Origin: Toxoplasma gondii ME49
Taxonomy: Eukaryota > Apicomplexa > Conoidasida > Eucoccidiorida > Sarcocystidae
DNA: 64,000 nt
Assembly: GCF_000006565.2 (NCBI RefSeq)
Contig: NC_031476.1
Location: 2,628,458 to 2,692,457 of the forward strand
Direction: 5' to 3'
In this document: piece after piece, positions 11,091-23,000 of the stretch
How the letters are laid out: each line of letters starts with the position of its first letter
Numbering within the stretch: position 1 is the stretch's first letter
The notes under the pieces: model-generated
What the model saw: only the letters and a program-made list of their open reading frames with translations
Told to the model about the DNA's origin: nothing
The model's database searches: none
Made by a program: the position numbers and the translations under genes

Positions 11091-14000
11091 ATGCCCTGCA
11101 CTGTCAAGTTGCGGATAGTCGGCGCGCGCGGCCTGGCTGAACCCTTTTTCTACGCGAACTCTGTCCAGCTGGCAAGCAGCTCGACTCCGTCACCCTCCTT
11201 ATCTCTGTCACCACAACTCTTTGAGGCGAAACGAGAGCGAAGATCTCACGAGGAATGCCGCGACAGAAACCCGCGAAAAAAAGACCGAGACGGACTCGTC
11301 AACCACTTCGGCCCAAACGCACAGACAGCCGGGCCAAGTGTATGTACACCCGGAAGGAGCGACAGCCATGGACGAGCCACGCAGTGTTTGGGATCGGCGT
11401 TCGCGCCGCCCCCTCCAGATCTTCTCACTGTCGCGATTTCCCTAGGGCCGCACTTCCATGAGCGAACGAAAGCGAGTAAGGACTTCGGGGGGAGAAGGAA
11501 GGAGCGGAACGGCATCCGCGTTTTGTGCCTGGTCTGCATGGAACTGTCGGTCTTTCGTACGTCTGTGTACACGTCTGAAGGCCCACCGGAACGATGAAAG
11601 GAGGCGAGCGGCGGGGCGAACAAATGCGGAGGTGAAGATGGTTGGGTACGGTGACGGGGAAGAAGACTTTTTCCTTAGGCTGAAGCGTCGAGGCCGAGGG
11701 TCTATGTCCTGTACATACTGGTGTGCGTCACGCTCTCCGGAACAGGTAAAGCCACACACACACCAGCAGAAGAGGACCAAATCAGGTTTTCAGCATTGTG
11801 AAAAACGAAGGGACACAATGCGTTAATTTCGTGAACAAGCCGAAACACCTGTTCCATCCGCCGGCTAGGAGAAGACCTACTCGCCGAGACGTACCCGAAG
11901 TCATCTTTCCATTTCGTAGTTTCCTCACTGTGTGCCTCGCTTCTTGATTTGTCTACTTGCAAGAAAGATGGACTTCCGTCTGCTCTCCCTTTCTTGTTCT
12001 CTGTTCGGTCTTTTTGCCTCCTGCTCAGGGTGTCCTACGTACTTGCCTCCGGAGGAGCTCAGCTTGCTGCCGCCCCCGCTGCAGTGTACGTACACCTGGA
12101 ACGAAGCGTTTCGGATCGAGGTGCCGGACGAGGCAGTACTGCAGACATGGCCTTTGGAATTCGAGCTCTTCAGTCTCGCTGCGCCAGAAGGTGTTTCGCC
12201 CTATCCTGCAAATGCTCTCACTTTCCTTGGCACCAGCTCTCTTCCGGCCCGAGGTTGTTCACTGCATCCGAGCATGCAGAAGAAGGGCGGCGGCTCGAGC
12301 GTGTATCCGTGTCTCTTCTGCACCCAAGCGTCGGAGCAGGCAAAGCCTGCCGCGTCTGCCAAGATGCGCTTCGGGAGCCACGTCTTCTCGCGGGTTGCCG
12401 CAAGCGTTTGGCGCCACAGACGCTTCAAGGCGACTTCGTCACACGCAGACGAGGCCTGGCAGCTCGGGAGCTCCGGAGACGCCCGAGCCCTTGCGCGAGG
12501 GAACTCCGTGTCAGGTGCTCCGGAGGGCAGTGCAGGCGCTTCTGGCGCCTTCGCTGGCTCTCTTATCGGCACACTGCTTCTGGATTTGACGCCTCTTCTG
12601 ACTGCTGGCGAGGAGGGAGGGGATCCAGATCACGGCCGCTTTGCCGGCTGGGGGGGAAGCGAGGAAGAGTGGATGACGGTGGGAGAAGGCGACGGAGCTG
12701 CGCGTGTTCGCCTTCCGCCTCGAGGCCGAATGGAGGGCTGGCTCCCAGTCCTCGACGGGCGAAAGTGCATCGTAGGTAAGCAGCGCATCCGAGGGCTCTG
12801 GAAGCCAGTCAACGCGTCCATGCTTTTTGCAAGCAAACCGAGGAGGCGCGCAAGGCGACGCAATGACGCAAGAGCATTGGCAGGTGTTTCGTGGCAGAAA
12901 TGGAAGGGAGGGGGTTCGGATGCGCGAAGCAGCCCAGCGTTCAATGTGAGGGAGAGACACGGATGGTGGTGCTGAGACCGGACGGAGATTTGCGAGGGAT
13001 AAGAGGGAGCTGCACAGCGGAGATAGAGCAGAGAGATGGTACATTGGTGACAGAGACATGTGTGAGGGATGCCGAGGAAAGAGATGCGAGAGAGAGACAA
13101 GAGAGATCAAGGGAAAAAGAAGAGAGACAACAGAGAGATGTAAGGAAGGGGAAGAGAGAGGACAACGAAACAGGAGAGAAAGAGGACTGGTGTGAGGCGA
13201 TAGTTGTACATTCTTGTGTGTGCAGTGGACGAGACCGTTGCAGGATAAAGACGGGTCTGTATCGGAACTCGTAGGGCTCTCTGTGTCTGTGGGGGTCTCC
13301 TGACCACTGCTGGCGTGGCGACGGAGGGGTGAAGAAGCGAGCATGCCGGCCAGCGTCGCTGCACGGCTCTGCTTCTTCGGTCTCTGCTAGACAGCTAGAT
13401 CGCGGATCCGTTCACAGAGACAGTAGCGCCTTTCACTCTGACTCGCACTTTGCGGCGACTCTCTGATTGTTGGCCACGCGTTCGTTCTTCAGTCATGTCG
13501 CCATTCACCAGTTCTTGGAGATGTGTCGTTTCCACTCTCTGCTTGTCTCCTCGCCTACCCAGCCGTTTGGCCGCGACCGCCGAGAGGCCGGCCTGGGTTT
13601 TCGTTTGTCTGCTTTCTTGACTAGCGATTTGGGTTTGCCTGCGTTTCGTCCCTAACGCAGGCGAGTTATGGATCTCAGTGCGAGTCTCCTTCGCCAGACA
13701 GCTGAATCCCTTCAGCTCAGCGTCTTCCGGATTCGTCCGCTTCTTCTCTCTCCCCGGCCCGCCGCACATGTATCTACACTCCGGTAAGCTCGCAGGCGTC
13801 CCTGCAGGCTTTGCGGTCCGGGAGACGTCGAGGGGCGCGCGACGGAGAACCAAGGGGTGCCTGCTCACGTACCGACGGCACAAGGAGCCAGACGCTGGGC
13901 GGAAGCTTCGGCGTCACCTCTGGGTTCCGCCATGTTTGCTTTCGAGCTGTTTGTGGGGAGACTGTCGTACGAGTTGGTCCACAGGTTTAGATCTTGAAAG

Positions 14001-17000
14001 CTCTCTTCCTGTCCATTTCGGCTGTCCTTACAGTGTGAGTTGTCGTGCTTCTCATGTGCTGGCGGAGATGCTTTGGTGGCAATGCAGCGGAGAGAAGCCG
14101 TTGTGCGCCAGACGCATGTCCACCGAAGTTTTGAGAGATTCTGAAGGGACATGTGTTTGCCGAAATTGTAGAGCCTGTGCCACAAGATACAGAAAAACTG
14201 GAATGTGGTCGAGTTGCTGTTCGATTTGCCTCTGGCGTTTTGTGTACACGCGGGGGTGCCCCGATATTTGAATGTCACGTGACTTTGTTTTCACACTTGC
14301 GCATAGACCAGGTTCCCCTCTCTTCACCAAGTGCTTCTCTGTCTCCCTACACGCGTCCTGGCGGCGAAGGCTGGCGTTTCCTCTCTCGCTGTTTCGACAT
14401 CCGTCCAGTACTTGCATTTCCACTTTTCTGCATGTTGTTTGTCACTTTCATTGCCTTGCTGATCTGCCTGTCTCCTTCCCGTTCTTTGTCTCCGGCCCTG
14501 CTCGGTCTTCGCATGTCTCGCCCCTCTCCGATTCACCCTCTGTCTTCTTCTCTACCGCTGTCGGTCTCGCGTCGGCCAGGCTCCAGTTTTTCTCTGTTCT
14601 TCGCGACACGTTGAGAACAGTGAATCCTTACTTCTTCTCTCCCTCGAGTCGATTATTGTGCGAGGCTCGCTCTCTCTTTCCCTCGTTCCCCGAAGCCACA
14701 GTCCGTTCATGCCGCCCACCCTGTCGCTCTTCGACATGCGGGCGCCAGCGGCCTCTTTCTGCTTCCGTCGTCAGGTGTTACGCTTCTGGGGTTGGTGGAG
14801 GAGCTGCTTCTCGTCTCTGCGCCTTCGGAGGAAGACGAAGACTTCGCGTACTGGCGCGAGTTGATTCGACGCTGTTCTCGACGGCCGGGGAATCTGCGGC
14901 GCCTCATGCTGCACCGAGCTGTCATGCTCACACGGCGAACGATTGCGACAAAGGTACGCCTTTTGGAACTCAGCGTATGTGTTCTTAATTCGGCAGCTGT
15001 CCGGATTGGGTCATGCTTCGAAGTTAACTCGCAGCTGTTAGACTGGGTCTGGAGGTAACGGATATGTATGGCCGTGTGGGGGTTTCGCTGTCCTCTTTGC
15101 TGTCTCGAAGGTGGCGTCCAGACTTTGAGATATGGTCTGTTCTCCTTCCGGATGTCTCACAACTGGTCCGCTTCCTCCTTTGCTGCGTTCCGCCCCCCCC
15201 CTTGCGCGTTCTTTCCGTTTCCACCGTTCGTTCGTGTTTGTGCACCTCTTGTCTCTGCCTCTGTTCAGAGAGCTTCCTTCCTCGTTTCGCTTCCCCCATG
15301 TGTTTTCCTCCTGCTTTCCGAGCTCCCCCGAGTTACTCTTCATCCATCCATCCCAGCCTGTCACACTACATCCCTGTATCTGTTTTGTTTCTCTCTGATT
15401 TTTTTTAATTTTTCTCCATTTTGCCATGCGGTTGCGGGTCGAGTCACTTGGTCTTTCATTGACTGTTCTATGGTTTCTCGCTCTCTCCACTCTGTTGCCG
15501 CCCCACTCCTTCGCAGGCGGAGCAGCGGGGCGGAAACGCAGTGCTGGGGTACCGGGCTGTTCTGGAAATCGACGGCGACGTCCACGTGGGCGACCCTGAC
15601 TCTCGGTCGACTTGGTGCGTCCGCGCCTTCGGGACAGTTGTTCGGTTGTCCTTTCCAGCTCCTCCCCTGCGATGCCTCGCCACGAGACCCTCCGACTGCA
15701 AGCCCCTCGCTTCTCTCGGGCTCCGGCCGCCTTCCGTCGTCGGCGCCTTCCAGCTCCCGCGCGGGCCGGCCCACCCCCCCGCCGGCGCGGGCGTACGTAC
15801 ACCCGGCGGGCGACCAGGGAGCCAGGAGCGGCTGCCAGCGAGTGCGACGCGACTGGCGAGACTCAATGCGACGCAGCAGTTTCGAGAAGAGGCGCGCGTG
15901 AGCGCTGTCCGTGACGAAAAACGGGTGAATTCCAGAGAGACAGGAAGCGAGTCGATCGAGTCCGAGGGCGGCGTCGAGCCCGTGCGGTGTACGTACAGTT
16001 CTGGTGAGAAGGTTCACTCCGGGGATGGAGCGAGAGAGACCCGCGACACAGCCTCGGCGAGATACGCAGACGGCGGCGGACGAGACGCACGTTTTCGGGG
16101 GCTTCTCGAAGTGCGCAGAGAGGGGACAAGTCTCGAATATGGAGACAGAAACCCGGACGAGACAGAGGAGCTGCATGCTACTGAAGAAGTCGATCTCCTT
16201 TCGGTGCCTGGGCGCGAGCCGCAGCCGGTCTGGTATGATGCAGCCAGTCACGCTGCGTTTCCTGTGTTTTCGTTCTGGGGAGCCAAATCCACACCGGGAG
16301 ACGAAGAGACAGGTTTGCAGGACTGGAGTGAAAGGGCGAGTCGACCGCATGCTTCTACCGCCCCGGCCTCGGCCGCCGAGCCCTCCCGGCAGGGCTGCGA
16401 GCGCGACGGGGGTCGCTGGAAGGACGACCGGGAGACTGCGCCTCTGCATGCCCAGCCAGGCGACGGCGAGAGTGTCGCTGCACAGGCAGCATCTAGCCAC
16501 CCAGGAGCCGGGCGCGTGGACGCCGAGAGCAGACTGGGACGGGACAGTCGCTCTTGGACAGAGAGAGAGAGTCGACCTGCGTTTGATTCAGGCCAGAGAT
16601 GGGAGGGGAGCACCGAGGACGCGCGAGGGGCGGCAAGGCGACAACCAACAGCTCCCGAAAAGGACGGGGAGAGGCACCCTGACAGTCGAGACGCCGATGG
16701 CCGCACCTGGGAGAGGCGTCGCGGAGGAAGAGGAAGCGAGGAATCTCTTGAGGAGGCGCGTGTGCGAGGCGCCACCGGAGACAGCCACGGTAGCAGCGCC
16801 GCCACCGACCCGCGCCACAAAAGCAGAAGCTACACAGAAGAGGAGGACGAGAGAGACTGGAGAAGAAGCGAGAGGGTGGGGAGGAAGGAACCAGGTTACA
16901 GCGTTTTGCCAAGACGAAGAAGTCCGAGCTGGAGTGAAGAGGACGAGCGCGCAGAGAGAATGAAGGTTGGGGTGGACGGACACTCAGACCGCCGCCGAAG

Positions 17001-20000
17001 TGGCGGCAGGGAAGACGACTTCACTGGGAATGATACGTCAAGAAAACAAATCCGAGGAAGCGCAGAACGTGAGGCTGATTCGTCACACAGTCACAGTGTG
17101 TGGGTTGAAAAGACGAGGCAAACGACACAAGCAGCGTTAAACATGAGAATCGATATTAGTATGTCTAAAGGTGACATGTCCATCTCTGTGGTTGTTGAGG
17201 GCAACGGGTCTGTCTGCCGATCGACATCTCTCTGTGTCTATCCATCTATCTATGTCTATCTACGTCCTATCTCCGTCTCTATGTGTCATCTGTCTGTCTC
17301 TCTGTCTAATGGCCTTCTTTCATTTTTAATTCACCCTCTCTATATATAGATATATATACTCTAAGACCAGCAGTGCGACCTTCCATCGATACCTCTTTAT
17401 GTGTCTATCTACATGTACGTAATCGGATACCTGGTAACATGGCTATTTTCATTTGCATCTCTGTCTCTCTGCATATATGTGCATATATATGTCAATTTGA
17501 GTAATTTTCTTTTATGTTATCTACATGCTCTGGATGCCTGGCTTTTTCCAGGTTTGCCTGTGACTCCGGTGTCGGCACCTCTCGTCCCCGCCTTCCCGCT
17601 TCACTCTCTGTCAGCGCAGAGCCAGCGAGGGACCTCGCCGTTCCTCGGGCCTCGCCCCAGTTGCTCGCCGTCGCTTCGTCCGTTGCCTTCCCCCGCGCAA
17701 CTGCATGCAACAGGAAAGCAGCGTCATGCGTCTCGAGCGCCGCTTTTCTGCCCTTCCCTTCCGGGCTCTCTTCCCTCTCAGCCTTTTCCGCGAACACCGT
17801 CGCCTTTTGCCGCGGAGGTTGCCGCCGCTGCATGCAAGCCCGTCGAGCTCTTCACAATCGGTCGCCTCCCCCTGAATTACACCCCCGTTTTCGGTGAGCA
17901 GCAGTGGAGTCCCAGCATGGTCTTCCGGTGTCAATGCGCGCGAGGTGTCTCGACAGGTGACGCCGCTCGCGTTGCGCGTCCTTCCTGTCGACGGGGAATC
18001 GGTCCACCCACGTCTTCCCACTACCTCGCGTTGCATGCGTGTCTGCTGTCCTGCGTGGCGGGTCCTGGGGTCTGTCTCTACTCAATGTCTGTCAGCTGTT
18101 GGTTGCATCATTCGCTGTCTCCTCGCCTGCCTGTGTACGCGTACACAGTGTCTCTCGAGTTTCGCTTTTCTTTGTGCTCTGTTCGTCTGTCTCCTCCAGC
18201 TCCTCATCCCGCCAGCCTCGGCTGCACAGTGCGGGGTGCCCTGGCCCTTTTCGGTGGCTCGAGGTTTTTCTCGGGTTTTCACTTCGTCCGCTGCATGCAG
18301 TTTTTCGTGCTTTCTTCAGGCAGCGTCGTGAGTGCACACAGCGTGAAGGTGCTTCCCTCTGGCCAGGCAGGCTCCTTGGCCGCCTCTCAGGAGCAGCGGA
18401 CGGCCTGGTGGCTCCAACTGAGAGACGAACTACGGGCGCATGCCCACGCCCTTGAGTGTGACGCCATCATTGGCTATGACGAGGCGGTGAGTCGATCGTT
18501 TCAAGTTCCGCTGTTCCGATCGTTGAAGCGGAAAACACGCAAGGTTGGGAACGGACCGGTTGATGGCGGACAGGCAGGAAGCAGATGAACAGCGCGACAG
18601 ATGGGAGCGAAGCAGCCACGCAAGGAACGAAGCGTCACGAGTCTGCGATATGTATGACGGTTTTCATCTCCGCTATCTCTTGCCTCGCATAGCTGTGTGC
18701 ACCCTTAGGCCTCGCTGCTATGCTAATGCGAACACTGAATCGAGTAAATGCTATATCCACCTCTCTCTCTGTTGAGACTCCCTTTGGTCGTCGCCTGCTG
18801 CCCGTTACTAGTCTGCACGCTTTCCTCATGTTTCCGTTGTGTGTGTTGACCAGAGACTATTTGAAAACTGTCTATTGCGCTTTCTCTCAGTGGGTCCCAC
18901 CGCTGAATCTTAACGCTGTTTTGGGCTCCCTTTCCTCGACAGGTCTGCCGATGCGGATCCGTGCTTCTTCTCGTGTGCTTCGGCACAGCAGTCCGGCTGC
19001 TTCCTGTCGCTCGGCCTCTCGCGTCCCCGCGTGTCTCTGCGTTGCATGTGCGGTCTCGTCCGGCCTCCCTCGCACATAGATATGGGGAGACTTCTTCTCT
19101 CCCTCGCTCTCTCACCTTCTCCGGGCACTCCAAACCTGCCGCCGGCGCCCGTCAGAGTGCCACTCCCTACGCCTCTCAGCTTTCCTCTGCTGTCTCATCT
19201 GCCTCGCGGCCCACGCCGTTGGCTTCGCCGGCTTCGCAAGCTCTCGGGCATGCCTCAGCGTCGCGAGAGTCTCCTGGCGGGCCTCCTCGCTTTCCCGCTT
19301 TGCGAGTAACCGAACCTTCTCACTGGTCTTCTCCTCCGCGGAGCTCGCCTGCCTCGCCTCCGCCTTCGCCGGTTCTCTGTCTCTCAGAAAAGGCCCCGCC
19401 CTTGCTCCCGCCTTCGCTCTCGCTCGACTCGCGCGCGTCTCAAGCCCCTGGCTGCGGCAGCGTGTGTACACCTGGCCCAAGGCTGCTCTGCGCGGACGCG
19501 CGGCCCGCGACGGGTGTCTGTCCACTTGGGGGCGCCCAGGCTCGGACCGAGGTCACGCGAGGAAGGCGGTCGGAGGTGAGAAGACGACGGGAGGAAGAAC
19601 GAAGACGATGGCAGGGCCGAGACGGGGACAGCAGCGACTGGGAGAAGGCCGGCGCGGTGTCTGGGTCGTCGCCGGAGGCACATGTCGATCTCCCGTCGGC
19701 TTCTGCGCTTGCACCGGCGAACCCTACGCGATTCGCCGGTGCGCGCGCCGTCGAGGACGGGGTCGTATTGGCGGGAGAGCGATTGCGAGGCCAGGACGTG
19801 GAGATGCGCGAACGCCGGCGCGGAAAGGAAGGGGTCTCTGGATCAGGTCGCGACGGCTATCTCTTCGAGTCGGCCACCCGGGAAACGAAGGTCCGAGAAA
19901 GAAACAGGAAACGCATGAATCGAGACGACGGCTGTTTGGCTCCTCGAACCCCTGCGGCAGGACCACAGACACGGTCCCCACCCGAAGGACAGTCTCGGTC

Positions 20001-23000
20001 GCGAAGTCTGAGCGCTCGCGCTCGGAAGCGAGGCCGTGACGAGGCTGCCACGGGTCGACGACGCCACGCAGCGCATCGGCAACGCGTCCCGAGTCTCCTG
20101 CCGTGCACGATGGCCCACTGCCCCGCTTCAATCTTTGTGTCTCCTCTCGCGCAGGCGCCAGGGAACGACTGCTGCCCGCCGTCGAGGCCTCCGTTCGGGG
20201 GCTCTGAAAACCCAGGTCCCGGCCCCTGCTCTCCCGTCGCGAACGCCAGCTTCACTCAAGACGCGGGAGTCTCCAAAGACACTGTTTCCTCCGGGGCGAT
20301 GGCCAGGAAGGCCGCAGCCCCATCGACACTCTACGCCTTCCATCCTTCCTCTTCGCTCTCCCGCGCAAACCCCGCGGCCCGCTCCTTCCAACCACCGGAG
20401 ACACCCCACCGAGGTGTACCTACAACCGAAGCGTCGGTTCCCCGGAGTCGGCTCTGCCGCATGTGCGGCACCGGCGTGGTTCCGGAGATTCTTCTTTCCA
20501 CCGTCGAGGTGCCGGACGGGCTCCCGATTCTCTGTCGGTCGGCGCCTCTACGCGTGCAGGTCTGTCGCACCTTCCCCGCGGAGGCCAGCGACTCCAGTTC
20601 GCGTTCCTCGTCCTCTTCTTCATCCTCGTCCTCGTCCTCTTCGCCATCGCCGTCGCACAAACATGCGGAAGGGCGCAAGTTTGTGAGACCCCCAAGCTCG
20701 AACCTAAGATCGACAGAAGACCGGGGAAACCCGCAGGAGTACCCGAAGGGCCCACGAAGGCGTGACGACGCTGGCGAGGTTCAACCGCCTCGACACGGGC
20801 GGCTCTCGGGCGAGGCAGCGAAGCTGGAAGGTGCACTGTCGCAGCGGGGAAACACCGACCCCAGAAAGCGAGAAAAGCCGAAGAAGCGTTCGTTCTTCCT
20901 TCAGCGCTTCTTTCGCCTCCACACCTTCAAAGGGTCCGACTCCGAGTCGAGCCGGGGGTCGCGGCGCGCCGGCCGACCTCGCCTAGTCCCTGGCAAAGGC
21001 CCAAAGCCCGGCGCGGGTTCGCGGAGACAGGAGAACACAGGCCGCAGCCACCGCCGGAAGAAGGAGACTGTGCGCAGACGGGCGGAGACTCGCAGACGTC
21101 GTGGGGCTGGCTCCTCGTCGTCATCCTCATCTTCCTCCTCGTCTTCTCCGGATCGCGGGAGGAAGCGACGCGGAGGCAGGTCTGTGCTTCGTCCTCTGCG
21201 CCACCGCAATGTCGACAGAAAGGCGCAAACTCCCGACACTGCGCTCTCATGCTTCGTCTCCGAAGCCCTGCCCTTCCTGCTCGTAGACCTCCACCAGACG
21301 CTGGTGTTGAAGCTGCGCATGCACGGCTTCAATGCGGTCTTCGGGCTCCGGCTGTCCTACGCGATCTGCGAGCGGGCTCTGGTCGCCGAGGCGGTGGGGA
21401 CGGGTTTCGTCCTCTTGCCGCTGCCGGCGCCCGGGCGTCTGGTGATCCGGAAGTCTCCCTTCTGCGATTTAAAGAGGCGACTGCATTCGCTGAAAGAGGC
21501 TCGCGTCGAGCGCGAGACTCGACGGCGTCGGCGCGAGGCCAAGCGCGAGCGACAGGTGCGACGGCGAGAACGCCGGAGAATCCTGGAGCTGGACGAGCCA
21601 GCAGAGGCCGAGGCGGAGGGCAAGGAGGGCCTTGGTCGAGAGACTCAGCGACGCAGAGAGGCCGAGACGGGGAAGGCCGAGCATCGACGCCGGGCGCCTC
21701 TCGAGGGGCATGCGCTGGGCTCAGTCTCGCCGCTCTCGTCTCTGTACTTCGACGACGGAGACGTAGAAGCAGCAGAGGCCAGGGAGAAGGAGAAGCCCAC
21801 CCGCGGAGGCGAGCTTACAAATCGTCAGGCCGAACAGGATCGCGGCGTACGACAGGAGGAACCGGAGCTGAACCACAGACGCAAACTGCGGTTCTCAACC
21901 TCCGTTGCGCAGCCGGGGGACGAGGAGGCAGGCGAGGCGCCGGGGCAGAAGCTGTTGGTTGGGAGCAGAATAGCGCGTGTACGGGAGAAGAAGGGACGCA
22001 ACAAGTTTCGATTCTTCTTCTCGAGGCAGGCGGAGCGAGAGTCGTGCTCAGAGGGCGACGAAGCGGAGGACAGCGTAAGGGGAGGGCGAAGCTTCGGCTG
22101 GCAGCCATTCTCCTCGCGGCGCGGCTGGCGCAGAGAGAAGGAAGATGACTCGGATTCTTCCTTGGAGTCTTCATCCTCTTCGTCGCTTTCTTCGTCTGAG
22201 AAAAGCTACTCGTCGACCACCTCCTCATTCTCTTCCGTTCGCCGCTTCACGCGACGTCGTCACTCTCAGAGTCAGTTCCGCGGGCTCTTCCGGTCTTCGC
22301 GTAGATACCCCTTCCTGTCGCTTGCGCATGCGCGCCTGCATCACCGTTCCACGTCGTCTCTGTCCTCGTCAGCTTCTTCTTTCTCGTCGTCTTCCGTCTC
22401 GTCCTCGTCCACCTCCTCGTCTCTCTCCTCATTTTCCTCTCTCGCCTCATCTTCATCGGACTCCCTTTCCTCCTCGTCCCTCTCTTCCTCCTCCCGGACC
22501 TCCTCTTCCGCCTCGCGCCGGCGCCACGGGCCCTCGCCCTTCCTCTCCTTCGCGCGCGCCGCACGAACCTGGACCGGTCATGAGGCGAAATTCTCGCCCA
22601 GGCACTTCCAGCTCCCCGACGTACCCTTCTCCGCCCCGCCGTCCCCCGGAGTGTCTCCTTCCTACTCCACAGCCCCGCGGCCCCGCGACGGGCCCGTTGG
22701 GCTGCTCCCCGCCGCCTCGCGTATGCTGGGGACCATCCCGGGGTCCCCTCCCCTGTCCCCGCGGCCAGAGGATGAAGACGCCCTCGGCGACCGCAACGAG
22801 GACCCCACGGATCGGCGGGAGGCCCCAGACGCGTCTCGGCCGATATTCGGGTCGTTCTTATTCGCGGCGGAAAGCGCCTCGAGCTCGGCGGACTGCGCCG
22901 TGGCGCTGAGCGGGCCTTCTGGGTCCTCCGCAGAGGCGAAAGGCGCCGATAGAGAACAGTGGAGGGGAGATGATGAAGGCGACGAGATGCGTCTGGATCC

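Noticed and set aside
15361..16500. 379-codon minus-strand frame
   Set aside because: Antisense to the GC-rich exon at 15517 of the C2CD5-like gene; no domain, and such mirror frames are common in high-GC coding sequence.
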